In this document: piece after piece, positions 1 through 8,271 of the stretch
Layout: the number at the start of each line of letters is the position of its first letter
Numbering within the stretch: the first letter of the stretch is position 1
Source: Lachnospiraceae bacterium
GTDB lineage: Bacteria > Bacillota > Clostridia > Lachnospirales > Lachnospiraceae
DNA: 34,463 nucleotides
Direction of reading: 5' to 3'
Assembly: GCA_017620255.1 (NCBI GenBank)
Contig: JAFZQU010000048.1
Location: forward strand, 1-34,463
Program-made: the position numbers and the translations under genes
The notes under the pieces: generated by a model
Seen by the model: the letters and a program-made list of their open reading frames with translations, nothing else
The model's database searches: none
What the model was told of the DNA's origin: nothing

Positions 1-1
1 C

Positions 2-361
2 GAGCAGAGAATTCAGATCAAGATCTCTTCGATCTCCACGAAGTCTCTGAAGATCAACGATGTTGATGTAAGCAAGCTCAAAGGCGCACAGGAAGCTATC
101 TCCAAGATCACGAAAGCGATCGCAAAAGTATCTTCCATCAGATCCGGTCTTGGTGCCATCCAGAATCGTCTGGAGCACACCATCGCTAACCTGGACAACA
201 TCGTTGAGAACACGACAGCAGCAGAGAGCCAGATCCGTGATACCGACATGGCAGCAACCATGGTTGAGTACACGAAGAACAGCATTCTTCAGCAGGCTGG
301 TCAGGCAATGCTTGCACAGGCTAATCAGTCAACTCAGGGTGTTCTGTCCTTACTCGGATAA
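2..361 (+). CDS. hag/fliC: Flagellin, C-terminal part (5' end outside window)
   Basis: The reading frame is open from the window edge and ends at TAA 359-361, giving 119 residues. The sequence has the conserved flagellin C-terminal helical region. It includes a GAIQNRLEHTIANLDN stretch (D1) followed by AESQIRDTDMAATMVEYTK and a terminal helix rich in Q and A ending QGVLSLLG (D0). These segments mediate filament packing and contact with the export apparatus. The variable central domain, where glycosylation normally occurs, is not in the window. The gene is followed by an intrinsic terminator and then by a Maf-type flagellin glycosyltransferase, a common arrangement for glycosylated flagellins. 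Family assignment is secure; which flagellin paralog it is cannot be told. Confidence 0.96.
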   Translation, partial: EQRIQIKISSISTKSLKINDVDVSKLKGAQEAISKITKAIAKVSSIRSGLGAIQNRLEHTIANLDNIVENTTAAESQIRDTDMAATMVEYTKNSILQQAGQAMLAQANQSTQGVLSLLG

Positions 362-383
362 CTACAACCGCTATCATAAGAAG

Positions 384-408
384 AAAGACCGGGACGCCGG
401 TCTTTTTT
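384..408 (+). terminator. Intrinsic terminator of the flagellin gene
   Basis: A perfect 9-bp stem (AAAGACCGG 384-392 / CCGGTCTTT 397-405) closes a GACG tetraloop and runs into a T-rich tract (403-408, then CTTTTC). It lies 23 nt after the flagellin stop and separates flagellin transcription from the glycosylation genes. Confidence 0.92.
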
Positions 409-426
409 CTTTTCTAATAAAGCTTG

Positions 427-454
427 TTGTGGTACACTTTATATGAAATATACT
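427..454 (+). promoter_or_regulatory. Weak candidate SigA promoter for the first maf gene
   Basis: TTGTGG (427-432), a 16-nt spacer and TATACT (449-454) resemble a SigA promoter between the flagellin terminator and the maf gene. The -10 is good and the -35 matches only TTG. No clear SigD/FliA element was seen here. Inference from motif match only. Confidence 0.4.
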
Positions 455-485
455 ATGAAAAGAAATTAGCATCATGGGGGCAAAA

Positions 486-2315
486 ATGGGATATTACGAG
501 AAGAATTCGGAGGTTTTGACAAAACGCTTTCCGCATCTGAAAGATCATTTAAATGACATAGATGACCAGTGCATACCGGGCGGCGAGGATATAGAAGGAC
601 GCCATGTAATGTATCTGCAGGCCGGGGACGATGTTGTGCAGTTGGACTCCCTGTATGACATGGATCCTGTTCTGGATCTGTGGGTGCAGACGATGCAGAA
701 GCCTCCGATGTATGCCAAGGTTTTCCTGTTCGGATTCGGTAACGGCTGTATGGCACGTAAACTGTTGGAAAAATTGGATGATTCCAACAAAGTGATCGTT
801 TATGAGCCGGATTTTACGATCCTGCACTATGCCATGGAACATTTTGACCTGACAGAGATCTTCAATGATCCCAGATTTGATCTGATCGTAAGATCTGCGG
901 TAACCGGGATCGTGGCTGAACAGTTTGACCGCCGGATCAGCTACACGGACATCAGTTCCCTGCAGTATTATATTTATCCGAATTATAACTATATCTATTT
1001 GGAAGCCTATCTGGAATATATCAGTGAATTTGAAAATGCGTGTAATGCGATCAACTCCACACAGAGCGTGCTGGAAAGATTTACGGAAGCCAATTTCCTG
1101 AACACATTTGCAAATATGAATGCCTTTTTGGTAAGCAAATCGGTAGAGGATCTGTATATGAGACTGCCGCATGATTTTCCCGCGATCATTGTGGCAAGCG
1201 GTCCTTCGCTGGACAAAAATGTACATCTGTTGGCAGAAGCAAAGAATAAGGCCTTTATCATAGCGGTGGATTCTTCTTTGCGTTCCGTTCTGAAAACGGG
1301 CATTGTGCCGGATCTGTGTGTGACGATCGATGCTAAGAAACTGAGCAAACATTTTTCCGATGACCGGGCAAATGATATTCCGATGATCTGTTATCTGACT
1401 TCGAACAGGGCTATCCTGAAGAATCACAGAGCAGCAAAATTCTTCATCAATGATCTCAATCATCACGTGCAGCATTTCTTTTCGCAGCACAATCAGATTT
1501 TCCCGGTGGTGTCCACCGGTGGCTCTGTCGCGAATAATGCTTTCTCGATCGCGCAGATGCTGGGCTTCCAGACGATCATCATGATCGGGCAGGATCTGGC
1601 TTATACGGATAACAGGACGCACTCGGCAGCCAGTGTGCGGGGAGAGCGTAATATTGATGCTTCGACACTCGAACACAGCATGACGGAAGGAATAGACGGA
1701 AAACCTATTGCGACTTCCAATGAATTTACGCTTTACCGTACATGGATCCAGGAGCAGATCGTTCAATATCCTGAGCTGAACATTATAGATGCAACAGAAG
1801 GCGGAGCCAAGATCTACGGTTCCAAGATCATGACGTTCAAAGAAGCGATCGATACATATTGCCGGAACACCTGTGATTTTGAGAAGATCATATCTGAAAC
1901 GGACGATTTTATCCCCATGGAAGAGAGAAAAGAACTGGTGGAGTATATCTACGGTATTCCGGATGAACTGAAAGAGTGCCTTAGAAAGGCAAAGGAGGGC
2001 ACCAGGATCTACGAACAGATGCTGAAACTGGTCCTTGCCGATAAATATCATAACGAACGGTTCAAAAATGAATTTGAAAAGACCAAATCCATCAATACTT
2101 TTCTGGACAAGGCACCTGTCATGGAATATGTGAAAAATGAGATCCAGAACGAAACGAACGCACTGCTGAAGACAGTATATGAGCAGGGGCGCGATGAACG
2201 TTCGGAACTGCTTGCCAGCTGCAGGATGGGAATTGATTACCTGAAAGTCATGGAAAAGGGTATCCAGACCATGATCGAGAGGTGCACGGAACAGATACAA
2301 CAGGTGCACCTGTAG
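486..2315 (+). CDS. maf: Maf-type flagellin glycosyltransferase (DUF115 / MptE-like), copy 1
   Basis: Maf (motility accessory factor) proteins act in the cytoplasm and are known or proposed to attach nonulosonic acids or related sugars to Ser/Thr of flagellin before export. The protein is about 609 residues. An N-terminal Rossmann-like part contains VFLFGFGNG. The central DUF115 core has the family motifs IIVASGPSLDKN (near residue 237), DLCVTIDA, and VSTGGSVANNAFSIAQ followed by IGQDLAYTDNRTHS. The C-terminus is a long charged helical region. An in-frame ATG at 474 would add four residues. The ATG at 486 is preferred because GGGGG at 476-480 lies 5 nt upstream, while 474 has no good ribosome site. 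A second, diverged Maf lies at 16832-18538, so two Maf proteins bracket the sugar genes. Acceptor and donor sugar cannot be read from sequence. Confidence 0.9.
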   Translation: MGYYEKNSEVLTKRFPHLKDHLNDIDDQCIPGGEDIEGRHVMYLQAGDDVVQLDSLYDMDPVLDLWVQTMQKPPMYAKVFLFGFGNGCMARKLLEKLDDSNKVIVYEPDFTILHYAMEHFDLTEIFNDPRFDLIVRSAVTGIVAEQFDRRISYTDISSLQYYIYPNYNYIYLEAYLEYISEFENACNAINSTQSVLERFTEANFLNTFANMNAFLVSKSVEDLYMRLPHDFPAIIVASGPSLDKNVHLLAEAKNKAFIIAVDSSLRSVLKTGIVPDLCVTIDAKKLSKHFSDDRANDIPMICYLTSNRAILKNHRAAKFFINDLNHHVQHFFSQHNQIFPVVSTGGSVANNAFSIAQMLGFQTIIMIGQDLAYTDNRTHSAASVRGERNIDASTLEHSMTEGIDGKPIATSNEFTLYRTWIQEQIVQYPELNIIDATEGGAKIYGSKIMTFKEAIDTYCRNTCDFEKIISETDDFIPMEERKELVEYIYGIPDELKECLRKAKEGTRIYEQMLKLVLADKYHNERFKNEFEKTKSINTFLDKAPVMEYVKNEIQNETNALLKTVYEQGRDERSELLASCRMGIDYLKVMEKGIQTMIERCTEQIQQVHL

Positions 2316-2328
2316 AAGGAGAAAGCAT

Positions 2329-3912
2329 ATGGAGCCTGCATTAGAGCAGATCATATCGCGCCTGAAACAGATCCGGACGGATCTGCATGATCTGATGATG
2401 GAAGGAGATGTCCGTCGGTATCAGGTCTATACGGTAGAGCATGAAGAAGAACAGAAAGAATTACTTTCTGCCGCCACAAAAGGGGACAGGACAAAGGTTG
2501 TCTCAGCTGCTCTTGATCTTATAAAGGAACCGGACGAACAGGATGTTCTGTTTCAGCTGTTCCTGTATTCTTATCTGCTGCATCTCGAGGAAAACCCGGA
2601 GTATGCTGTGAAGATTTGCGAACTGGCGGAGACTGAGAGATTCTCTGCAGAGCAGCGTCTGTTTCTTTTCCATCAGCTTAAGCATTTTTTCTGGCATCAT
2701 CCGGAGGCCGGGAACACGCCGCTTCTGCACAAGTTATATCTGTCTGTTCTGCATGAATGGAAACACAAAATGGCAGATATCCTGACTCCCATTCGTTCTG
2801 AAAACCGCAATCGCGGACTGATCGTTGTTATTACCCTGCAGTTTTTAAACCGCGGACATGCTCCCACCAAAACGGCTTTGGAGAGGATCTATACGATCGG
2901 TGCGCTTCTTCACAATGATGTGATCTGCATCAATTCCAGGGAACAATACACATTAAAGGGATTTCTGCCAATATTCGACCCGATCGGGAGAATGATCGAA
3001 AAAGATTATGACGGGGTACATACGACTTCACACAATGATTTTTCGTTTGCGCTGATCCAGCCGGAAACGGAGATGCCGGATGAAGAGATGGTGCGCGTTC
3101 TGCTGGAGGAAATACGAAACCTTGCGCCATGGAAAGTGGTTGTATGCGGCGACAGGTGTCTCCTCGGTGATCTCTGTGCAGAGATGATACCGACAATAGA
3201 CATTCCGATGGTCTTCTCTACGATCCCAAAGGTGGAGCGTGGGTATTCGGCAGTTGGCAGAACGCTTTCCGCATCGGAAAAAAGTGATCTTGCTGCGAAA
3301 GGATATAACCCGGATTCCATCATTGAGAGTGTTTTCACGTTTGAATTGATCCCGCAGACCTCGATACTTACGAAAGAGCAGTTGCAGCTGCCAAACGACA
3401 GATTCCTGTTAGGGATCATCGGGATCCGTCTGGACGCCGATGTCTCGAAGGATTTTCTGGAGACGGTCCTTACATGTGTTAATGACGGAATACATCTTGT
3501 CTTTGCAGGGAAATTTGACGGTTATGAGCGCCTTTGCAACGAGGTGGAAGGTTTGAGTGAGCACAGCACTTTTGTCGGGTTTCAAAAGGATATCCTGGCG
3601 CTTTGGGATCTGCTGGATCTTTATATCAATCCACCGCGTCTTGGCGGAGGATTCTCGGTCGCGGAGGCTTTCAGCAAGGGGAAACCCGGGATCTGTTTGC
3701 AAAGAGGAGATGTTGCGGCTTCGGCCGGTCCGGATTTCTGCGTGGACAGCCTTCAGGAATACCCTGCACTGATCAGGAAATACATTACAGATCATGATTT
3801 TTACAATGAAATGAGCAGGAAGGCTCTTAAGAGAAGTGAGCGGCTTTTCGATTCCGGGGGCGAGATGGAAAAGATTTTGCTGGAAATGGAAAAAAGAGAC
3901 CTGTGGTTTTGA
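2329..3912 (+). CDS. Putative GT-B-type glycosyltransferase of the flagellin glycan
   Basis: 527 residues, starting 13 nt after maf with a strong AAGGAGA site. The N-terminal ~150 residues are helical and charged (TPR-like or family-specific helical domain). A middle Rossmann-like region contains LIVVITLQFLNRGHAPTKTALERI and VVVCGDRCLLGDLCAEMI. The C-terminal third resembles a GT-B donor-binding domain: LLGIIGIRLDADV, then HLVFAGKFDGYERL, STFVGFQKDILALWDLLDLYINPP, and GGGFSVAEAFSKGKPGICL. This is the usual GT4/GT41-like arrangement with an E in the AEA segment. It is probably co-transcribed with maf and may extend or start the glycan, or glycosylate the protein directly. No precise family or donor is assigned. 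It resembles the glycosyltransferases often found beside maf in clostridia, which is supporting context and not proof. Confidence 0.72.
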   Translation: MEPALEQIISRLKQIRTDLHDLMMEGDVRRYQVYTVEHEEEQKELLSAATKGDRTKVVSAALDLIKEPDEQDVLFQLFLYSYLLHLEENPEYAVKICELAETERFSAEQRLFLFHQLKHFFWHHPEAGNTPLLHKLYLSVLHEWKHKMADILTPIRSENRNRGLIVVITLQFLNRGHAPTKTALERIYTIGALLHNDVICINSREQYTLKGFLPIFDPIGRMIEKDYDGVHTTSHNDFSFALIQPETEMPDEEMVRVLLEEIRNLAPWKVVVCGDRCLLGDLCAEMIPTIDIPMVFSTIPKVERGYSAVGRTLSASEKSDLAAKGYNPDSIIESVFTFELIPQTSILTKEQLQLPNDRFLLGIIGIRLDADVSKDFLETVLTCVNDGIHLVFAGKFDGYERLCNEVEGLSEHSTFVGFQKDILALWDLLDLYINPPRLGGGFSVAEAFSKGKPGICLQRGDVAASAGPDFCVDSLQEYPALIRKYITDHDFYNEMSRKALKRSERLFDSGGEMEKILLEMEKRDLWF

Positions 3913-3987
3913 AGATATGGAAAACATTTCCGTTTCGTTATAAAATATCAGAGGGGATCAGCGAATCCCGGACAGGAGGTTGACAGC

Positions 3988-5496
3988 ATGGCAGAACCCA
4001 AAAAGATCTACGACGATTTATTTATCTTTGAAATGGCGAATTCCCACCAGGGAAGTGTGGAACACGGGATCGACATTATCCGCGCGATGGGAAAGATCGC
4101 GCGCAAGCATAATATCAAAGCGGCTGTAAAACTGCAGTACAGGGATCTGGATACCTTTATTCATCCTGATTACAAAGACCGGACGGATGTAAAGCATATC
4201 CCGCGTTTCATGAGTACGAGGCTTACCTATGAGCAGTTTTCGGAGCTGGTCAATGCGGTCCGCGCAGAGGGTATGCTGACCATGAGTACGCCGTTTGACG
4301 AGACCGGTGTGGAATGGTGTATGGACCAGGGGCTTGATATCATCAAGATCGCAAGTTGTTCTTCCGCTGACTGGCCGCTGCTTGCGAAGGCATCGAAAGC
4401 CAAAAGACCGCTGATCATTTCCACGGGCGGAAAGACGATAGAAGATATCGATAAACTCTACAATTTCTTCACACACAGGAACTGTGATTTTGCCTTTATG
4501 CACTGTATCGCGGAATATCCGGCACCGCCGGAGTCCCTGCAGCTTGATTTTATCGACAAGATGAAACGCAGGTACCGTGATATCACGATCGGCTATTCGG
4601 GACATGAAGACCCGGACAGCAACGTGGTTGGCATGATGGCTGTTGCAAAAGGCGTGAAGATCTTAGAGCGCCACGTAGGACTGCCGACGGAGACGATCAA
4701 GCTGAACGCTTATTCGCTGAATCCGGACCAGGTCGACAAATGGGTTGAGGATATCCTGGCTGCAAAATCCATGTGCACGCTCAAGAGAGAAGGACAGAAA
4801 TATGTGAGCCAGGCAGAACTTGATTCCCTGCGCTCTCTGATGCGCGGCGTATATGCGAAGAAGGATATCGCGGAAGGCGAGCCCTTAACGACAGAGAACG
4901 TCTTCTTTGCAATGCCCTGCAGCGAGAAGCAGATGACCAGCGGCGAATTTAAGGACGGCAAACTGTTTGCAAGCCGTGCCTACAAGACGAACGAAGAAGT
5001 TCTGGAGCATCCGAAGATCACAGGTGTCGGGATCGTCAGGGGTGCCGTGCACGATGCAAAAGGTATGCTTTATGAGGCGGGCATCGCGCTCGGAGACAAC
5101 TTCGAAGTGGAACTGTCCCATCATTACGGGATCCCGCACTTCAGACAGTACGGTGCGATCATCATCAACATCATCAACAGGGAATATTGCAAGAAATATA
5201 TTATCGTTTTACCGGGACAGAAGCATCCGTTCCACGCGCACAAGGTGAAGGAAGAGACGTTCCAGGTGCTGTACGGCGATCTGGATGTGCAGCTGGAGGA
5301 CGGTGAAGAGAAGCACCTGCATCCCGGTGATATGCAGACCGTGCTGCGCGGCGTGATGCATGCATTCTCCTCCAAGACGGGCGCCATCTTCGAAGAGGTC
5401 AGCACGCAGCACATGAAGAGCGATAGTTACTACAAAGATCCGGAGATCGCATCGCTCGATCCGATGGAGAGAAAGACATACCTGAAGAAGTGGTAA
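3988..5496 (+). CDS. neuB-like: Nonulosonic acid synthase (NeuB/LegI/PseI family) with SAF and C-terminal cupin domains
   Basis: NeuB-family enzymes condense phosphoenolpyruvate with a six-carbon sugar to give a nine-carbon 2-keto acid. The 502-residue protein carries a TIM-barrel NeuB domain (about 1-270) with FEMANSHQG, VKLQY, MSTPFD, IKIAS, HCIAEYPAPP, GYSGHEDP and ERHVGLP, all expected family positions. A SAF/antifreeze-like domain follows (about 275-345). The last ~110 residues form a cupin that fits the classic motif G-x5-HxH-x4-E-x6-G, with likely metal ligands H416, H418, E423 and H458 intact. Typical NeuB proteins are about 340-360 residues, so the cupin is an added module. The start has a clear AGGAGGT site. 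The matching CMP-sugar synthetase is 14 kb downstream at 19113. No dehydratase, aminotransferase, acetyltransferase or hydrolysing epimerase for legionaminic or pseudaminic acid was seen in the window. Confidence 0.9.
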   Translation: MAEPKKIYDDLFIFEMANSHQGSVEHGIDIIRAMGKIARKHNIKAAVKLQYRDLDTFIHPDYKDRTDVKHIPRFMSTRLTYEQFSELVNAVRAEGMLTMSTPFDETGVEWCMDQGLDIIKIASCSSADWPLLAKASKAKRPLIISTGGKTIEDIDKLYNFFTHRNCDFAFMHCIAEYPAPPESLQLDFIDKMKRRYRDITIGYSGHEDPDSNVVGMMAVAKGVKILERHVGLPTETIKLNAYSLNPDQVDKWVEDILAAKSMCTLKREGQKYVSQAELDSLRSLMRGVYAKKDIAEGEPLTTENVFFAMPCSEKQMTSGEFKDGKLFASRAYKTNEEVLEHPKITGVGIVRGAVHDAKGMLYEAGIALGDNFEVELSHHYGIPHFRQYGAIIINIINREYCKKYIIVLPGQKHPFHAHKVKEETFQVLYGDLDVQLEDGEEKHLHPGDMQTVLRGVMHAFSSKTGAIFEEVSTQHMKSDSYYKDPEIASLDPMERKTYLKKW

Positions 5497-5499
5497 TAC

Positions 5500-5835
5500 A
5501 TGATCATCAAAGAGATAACGGACCTGAATAAAATATGGGAAGATCATAACCATTATTATGATGATATGGTCAAGTTTTGTATTGACAGAAAAAGGGGCGT
5601 TGTCGCAATTGATGCCGATATGCATATAGATCTGGAATATGAATTGATGGATGACGGTTCCGACAGCAACGATATTTTTGGCGGTAATATCATAAAAGAG
5701 CCGATAGAGGTTATATGGGAAGCCCATCCCAACATTGAAAGAAACAGATTGCTGGGTATCGGTAAAGGACGGATGCTGACGGACCGGGACACGATAGATG
5801 ATCTGTTTTCAATTTTGAAGTCATGGATCAGATAG
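5500..5835 (+). CDS. Small DUF5674-like protein
   Basis: 111 residues, beginning 3 nt after the nonulosonate synthase stop. The pattern YYDDMVKFCIDRKRGVVAIDADMH, then a D-DGS segment, DIFGGNI and a closing IDDLFSILKSWI helix follows the layout I know for DUF5674: a short protein with a conserved V-x-ID-x-E-x-G, DGS, WG-N-Y and terminal helix pattern. The family has no established function. The match is from memory of the family pattern, not a search. The gene and its downstream neighbour are visibly more A+T-rich than the flanking glycan genes, so they may be a small acquired pair. Codon use and the absence of its own promoter suggest read-through from the synthase gene. Confidence 0.65.
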   Translation: MIIKEITDLNKIWEDHNHYYDDMVKFCIDRKRGVVAIDADMHIDLEYELMDDGSDSNDIFGGNIIKEPIEVIWEAHPNIERNRLLGIGKGRMLTDRDTIDDLFSILKSWIR

Positions 5836-5844
5836 GAAAAAGCA

Positions 5845-6150
5845 ATGTCAAATGAAACATGGTATTCATTGGGAATCAAAGAGCAGTTATCCAATATACA
5901 CGGAGAAGTGGTCCGCTTGATCCGTGCAAGAAACAATTATCGTTCGGGAAAAAGTTCTTCAGACCATACCGAAACTTATCTGAATAAAATTCATGATTTG
6001 ATCGAGATGACCTGCAATGATCCCAAAAATGTGAGGCGGAAACCGGAACTTTTGGATGAGGAATCGGAGATCAAAAGATGGGTGGCCGAGGAAGTTGATG
6101 ACGGGTACATTCTTCACTATTGGGAACAGTATACGAATGCGATCAGTTGA
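5845..6150 (+). CDS. Hypothetical small protein
   Basis: 101 residues, starting 9 nt after the DUF5674-like gene with a TAGGAAA ribosome-site-like stretch. I do not recognise it. It is soluble, with no signal peptide or membrane segment, and appears mostly helical. It has a basic middle (RLIRARNNYRSGKSSSD) and an acidic C-terminus (LLDEESEIKRWVAEEVDDG). It forms a tight pair with the preceding gene and shares its A+T-rich composition. The pair could be a two-gene module such as a toxin-antitoxin or partner-protein pair, but no motif supports a specific function. It is followed by a new promoter at 6154-6182. Confidence 0.6.
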   Translation: MSNETWYSLGIKEQLSNIHGEVVRLIRARNNYRSGKSSSDHTETYLNKIHDLIEMTCNDPKNVRRKPELLDEESEIKRWVAEEVDDGYILHYWEQYTNAIS

Positions 6151-6153
6151 TGC

Positions 6154-6182
6154 TACACAACTCCCCCAAAATGTAGTATAAT
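6154..6182 (+). promoter_or_regulatory. SigA-type promoter for the phosphotransferase gene
   Basis: TACACA (6154-6159), a 17-nt spacer and a perfect TATAAT (6177-6182) lie 33 nt before the ATG at 6215. It would restart transcription after the two small genes and drive the CDP-polyol part of the island. Confidence 0.65.
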
Positions 6183-6214
6183 TGCGGTAGTAATGATCAT
6201 GCGGGGGAAGGGTA

Positions 6215-7492
6215 ATGGGCAGCAATGCAAAAGAGAGGATCCAATATTGGGCACAGATCTTTCTGGTACCGATATACGGGCTCTCTTTTTTGTTTCCGCG
6301 AGACAGAAAGATATGGCTGTTTGGGTCGACCTTTGGTCGGCGGTTTGCAGAAAATCCCCGGTATCTGTTCCTGTATGTGAGCCAGCATTCTGATACATCG
6401 TTACACTGCAAAATAGCTAGCCCGGATGAACTGCAGATTTCGGGCATACGACCGATCTGGATCAGCCACAATAAAGAAATCATACGGTTTTTGAATGAAA
6501 ACGGTTATGAAGCTTATTATTATCATTCCTTAAAGGGGATCGGATTTGCGCTTCGTGCCGGTGTCTATATTTACGACAATTACTCCAAGGACATCAATTT
6601 CTGGCAGTCAGGCGGAGCCGTGAAGATCAACCTGTGGCACGGGAGCGGCAATAAGCAGATCAACCATGACAACTTGCACGATAAAGTCAGACATCCGGGG
6701 AATGCCTGGGAAAAATGGTGCACATGGCTGCGCAGGCTTTCCGATGAAAAGCCGACGGATTATATCCTCGCCACTTCGGATGCGATGATGCCCGTGTTCG
6801 CATCGGCTTTTGCGGTACCGGAAGATCATATGATCGTGGACGGATACCCGCGGAACGATATCCTGTTTCCAACGGAAGAATGCAACATAGAGAATCTGTT
6901 GACAAAGCCCGAGAGAGCGCTGCTTGAGCAGATTGAGAGGTGCCGGGAACAGGGATACGGGATCCTTGCCTATATGCCGACGTTCCGCGATTCGGAAAAG
7001 AAGTTTTTCGATGTGATGGATCTTATGGCATTCAATGCATTCCTGGCAGAAGAAAAGTTGATGTTTGTCGCCAAGATCCATGTTAAATCCAGGATCAAGG
7101 AAGAATTCCTGAAATGCGACTATTCAAATATGATCATCGCAGATCCGGATATTGATGTATATACCTTCCTTCCGCAGACGGATATGCTAATCACGGATTA
7201 TTCCTCCGTATACACAGACTATATGCTGCTTGATAAACCCGTGGCCGCATTCCAGTATGACAGGGAGGATTATGAACGCGATTCCAGAGAATGTACGATC
7301 GATCAGGACGAATATATGCCTGAGATCAAAGCCTGCAATATGCAGGAACTGATGGACACGATCCGGGTGCTTAAGAGTGACGATCCGAGACGGGAAGCGC
7401 GTCACCGTTCGAGAGAGCGGATGTTCAAATACACAGACGGAAAAGCCTCGAAACGGCTTTCGGAATATATAATTAAACGGTTTTTAAAGTGA
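6215..7492 (+). CDS. CDP-glycerol-type glycerophosphotransferase (TagB/TagF family), copy 1
   Basis: 425 residues. TagB/TagF enzymes transfer a polyol phosphate (classically glycerol-phosphate) from a CDP-polyol to a growing chain, usually wall teichoic acid. The family motifs are present: INLWHGSGNKQ with the key His at 142, YILATSDAMMPVF followed by VDGYPRNDILF, AYMPTFRDS, a second conserved His in AKIHVKS (residue 289), and DMLITDYSSVYTDYMLLDKPVAAF (DYSS at 328-331). The start has a GGGGGAAGGG ribosome site. Its position inside a Maf/nonulosonate cluster, with two more cytidylyltransferase/SDR pairs, argues that its acceptor is the flagellin or surface glycan and not ordinary wall teichoic acid. 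That is inference. The first ~45 residues include a hydrophobic stretch (IFLVPIYGLSFLF) consistent with membrane association. Confidence 0.85.
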   Translation: MGSNAKERIQYWAQIFLVPIYGLSFLFPRDRKIWLFGSTFGRRFAENPRYLFLYVSQHSDTSLHCKIASPDELQISGIRPIWISHNKEIIRFLNENGYEAYYYHSLKGIGFALRAGVYIYDNYSKDINFWQSGGAVKINLWHGSGNKQINHDNLHDKVRHPGNAWEKWCTWLRRLSDEKPTDYILATSDAMMPVFASAFAVPEDHMIVDGYPRNDILFPTEECNIENLLTKPERALLEQIERCREQGYGILAYMPTFRDSEKKFFDVMDLMAFNAFLAEEKLMFVAKIHVKSRIKEEFLKCDYSNMIIADPDIDVYTFLPQTDMLITDYSSVYTDYMLLDKPVAAFQYDREDYERDSRECTIDQDEYMPEIKACNMQELMDTIRVLKSDDPRREARHRSRERMFKYTDGKASKRLSEYIIKRFLK

Positions 7493-7532
7493 TCTTTTGC
7501 GGGCGGGTATTCCTGCCCGAGGGAGGAACATC

Positions 7533-8249
7533 ATGAATGTAGCCATTATCATTGCCGGGGGCGCCGGCCATCGGACCGGACAGGATATCCCGAAACAGTT
7601 TATCAGCATCTATGATAAACCGGTCCTGTTTTATACGGTTGAGAGTTTTCAAAATCACCCGCAGATAGACGCGATCGAGATCGTGTGTATCGACGGCTGG
7701 TGTGATATGGTATGGGCTTACGCCAAGCAGTTCAATATCACCAAGTTGAAATGGGTGGTCACTGCGGGAGACAGCGCACAGGAATCCATTCGTAACGGCG
7801 TATTCAATCTGGAGAGTGAGTGCAGGGAGAACGATATCGTTGTCGTTCATGACGGGATCCGGCCGCTGGTCGATGAAGCGGTCCTGACGGATGTGATCGT
7901 AAAATGCAAGCAATACGGCAATGCCGTGACTTCCCTGCCCTACAACGAACAGATCTTTCTGGTGGACGATGAGATCTCCACAGTCAAATATATCCCGAGA
8001 GAGACGCTTCGCCGCGTTTCCACGCCGCAGGCTTACACATTCGGGAAACTGGACCGGGCCTATCACGAAGCCTATGAAAAAGGGATCGGCATCCACGGCA
8101 GTTCCTATGCCAATACGATGATGGTGGAACTCGGCGAAAGACTGTATTTTGCAGCAGGGTCCGACAAGAACATCAAGCTGACGACAAAAGATGACCTGGA
8201 GATGTTTAAGGCCTATATCAAGGCGGACCGGGACAGCTGGCTGAAATAA
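7533..8249 (+). CDS. IspD/TarI-like CTP-dependent cytidylyltransferase, copy 1 (motifs intact)
   Basis: 238 residues from the ATG at 7533, which has GGGAGGAAC upstream. A longer reading from 7497 lacks a ribosome site and would add 12 non-family residues. The IspD/TarI fold motifs are all present: AGGAGHRTGQDIPKQF (residues 8-23, CTP binding and catalytic Arg/Lys), HDGIRPLV (106-113), RVSTPQAY (161-168) and NIKLTTKDDLEMF near the C-terminus. Family members activate methylerythritol-phosphate (IspD) or ribitol-5-phosphate and related polyols (TarI/Bcs1) as CDP derivatives. The neighbouring glycerophosphotransferase, SDR and LicD genes make a CDP-polyol role more likely than isoprenoid synthesis. 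A short GC-rich hairpin (7500-7521) sits just before the ribosome site. It is paired with a paralog at 10639. Confidence 0.85.
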   Translation: MNVAIIIAGGAGHRTGQDIPKQFISIYDKPVLFYTVESFQNHPQIDAIEIVCIDGWCDMVWAYAKQFNITKLKWVVTAGDSAQESIRNGVFNLESECRENDIVVVHDGIRPLVDEAVLTDVIVKCKQYGNAVTSLPYNEQIFLVDDEISTVKYIPRETLRRVSTPQAYTFGKLDRAYHEAYEKGIGIHGSSYANTMMVELGERLYFAAGSDKNIKLTTKDDLEMFKAYIKADRDSWLK

Positions 8250-8271
8250 ATCATTCAAAAGGAAACGGTTG

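Noticed and set aside
549-2354. A 601-codon open frame on the minus strand opposite maf copy 1
   Set aside because: It is antisense to a well-supported gene, has no family motifs and is rich in residues expected from reading that gene backwards.
7500-7521. GC-rich hairpin before the first cytidylyltransferase as a terminator
   Set aside because: There is no T-run after it, and a good ribosome site follows immediately; it may only affect translation.
7497-7532. N-terminal extension of the first cytidylyltransferase from 7497
   Set aside because: No ribosome site precedes it, and the family N-terminus (strand then AGGAG) begins at the ATG 7533.
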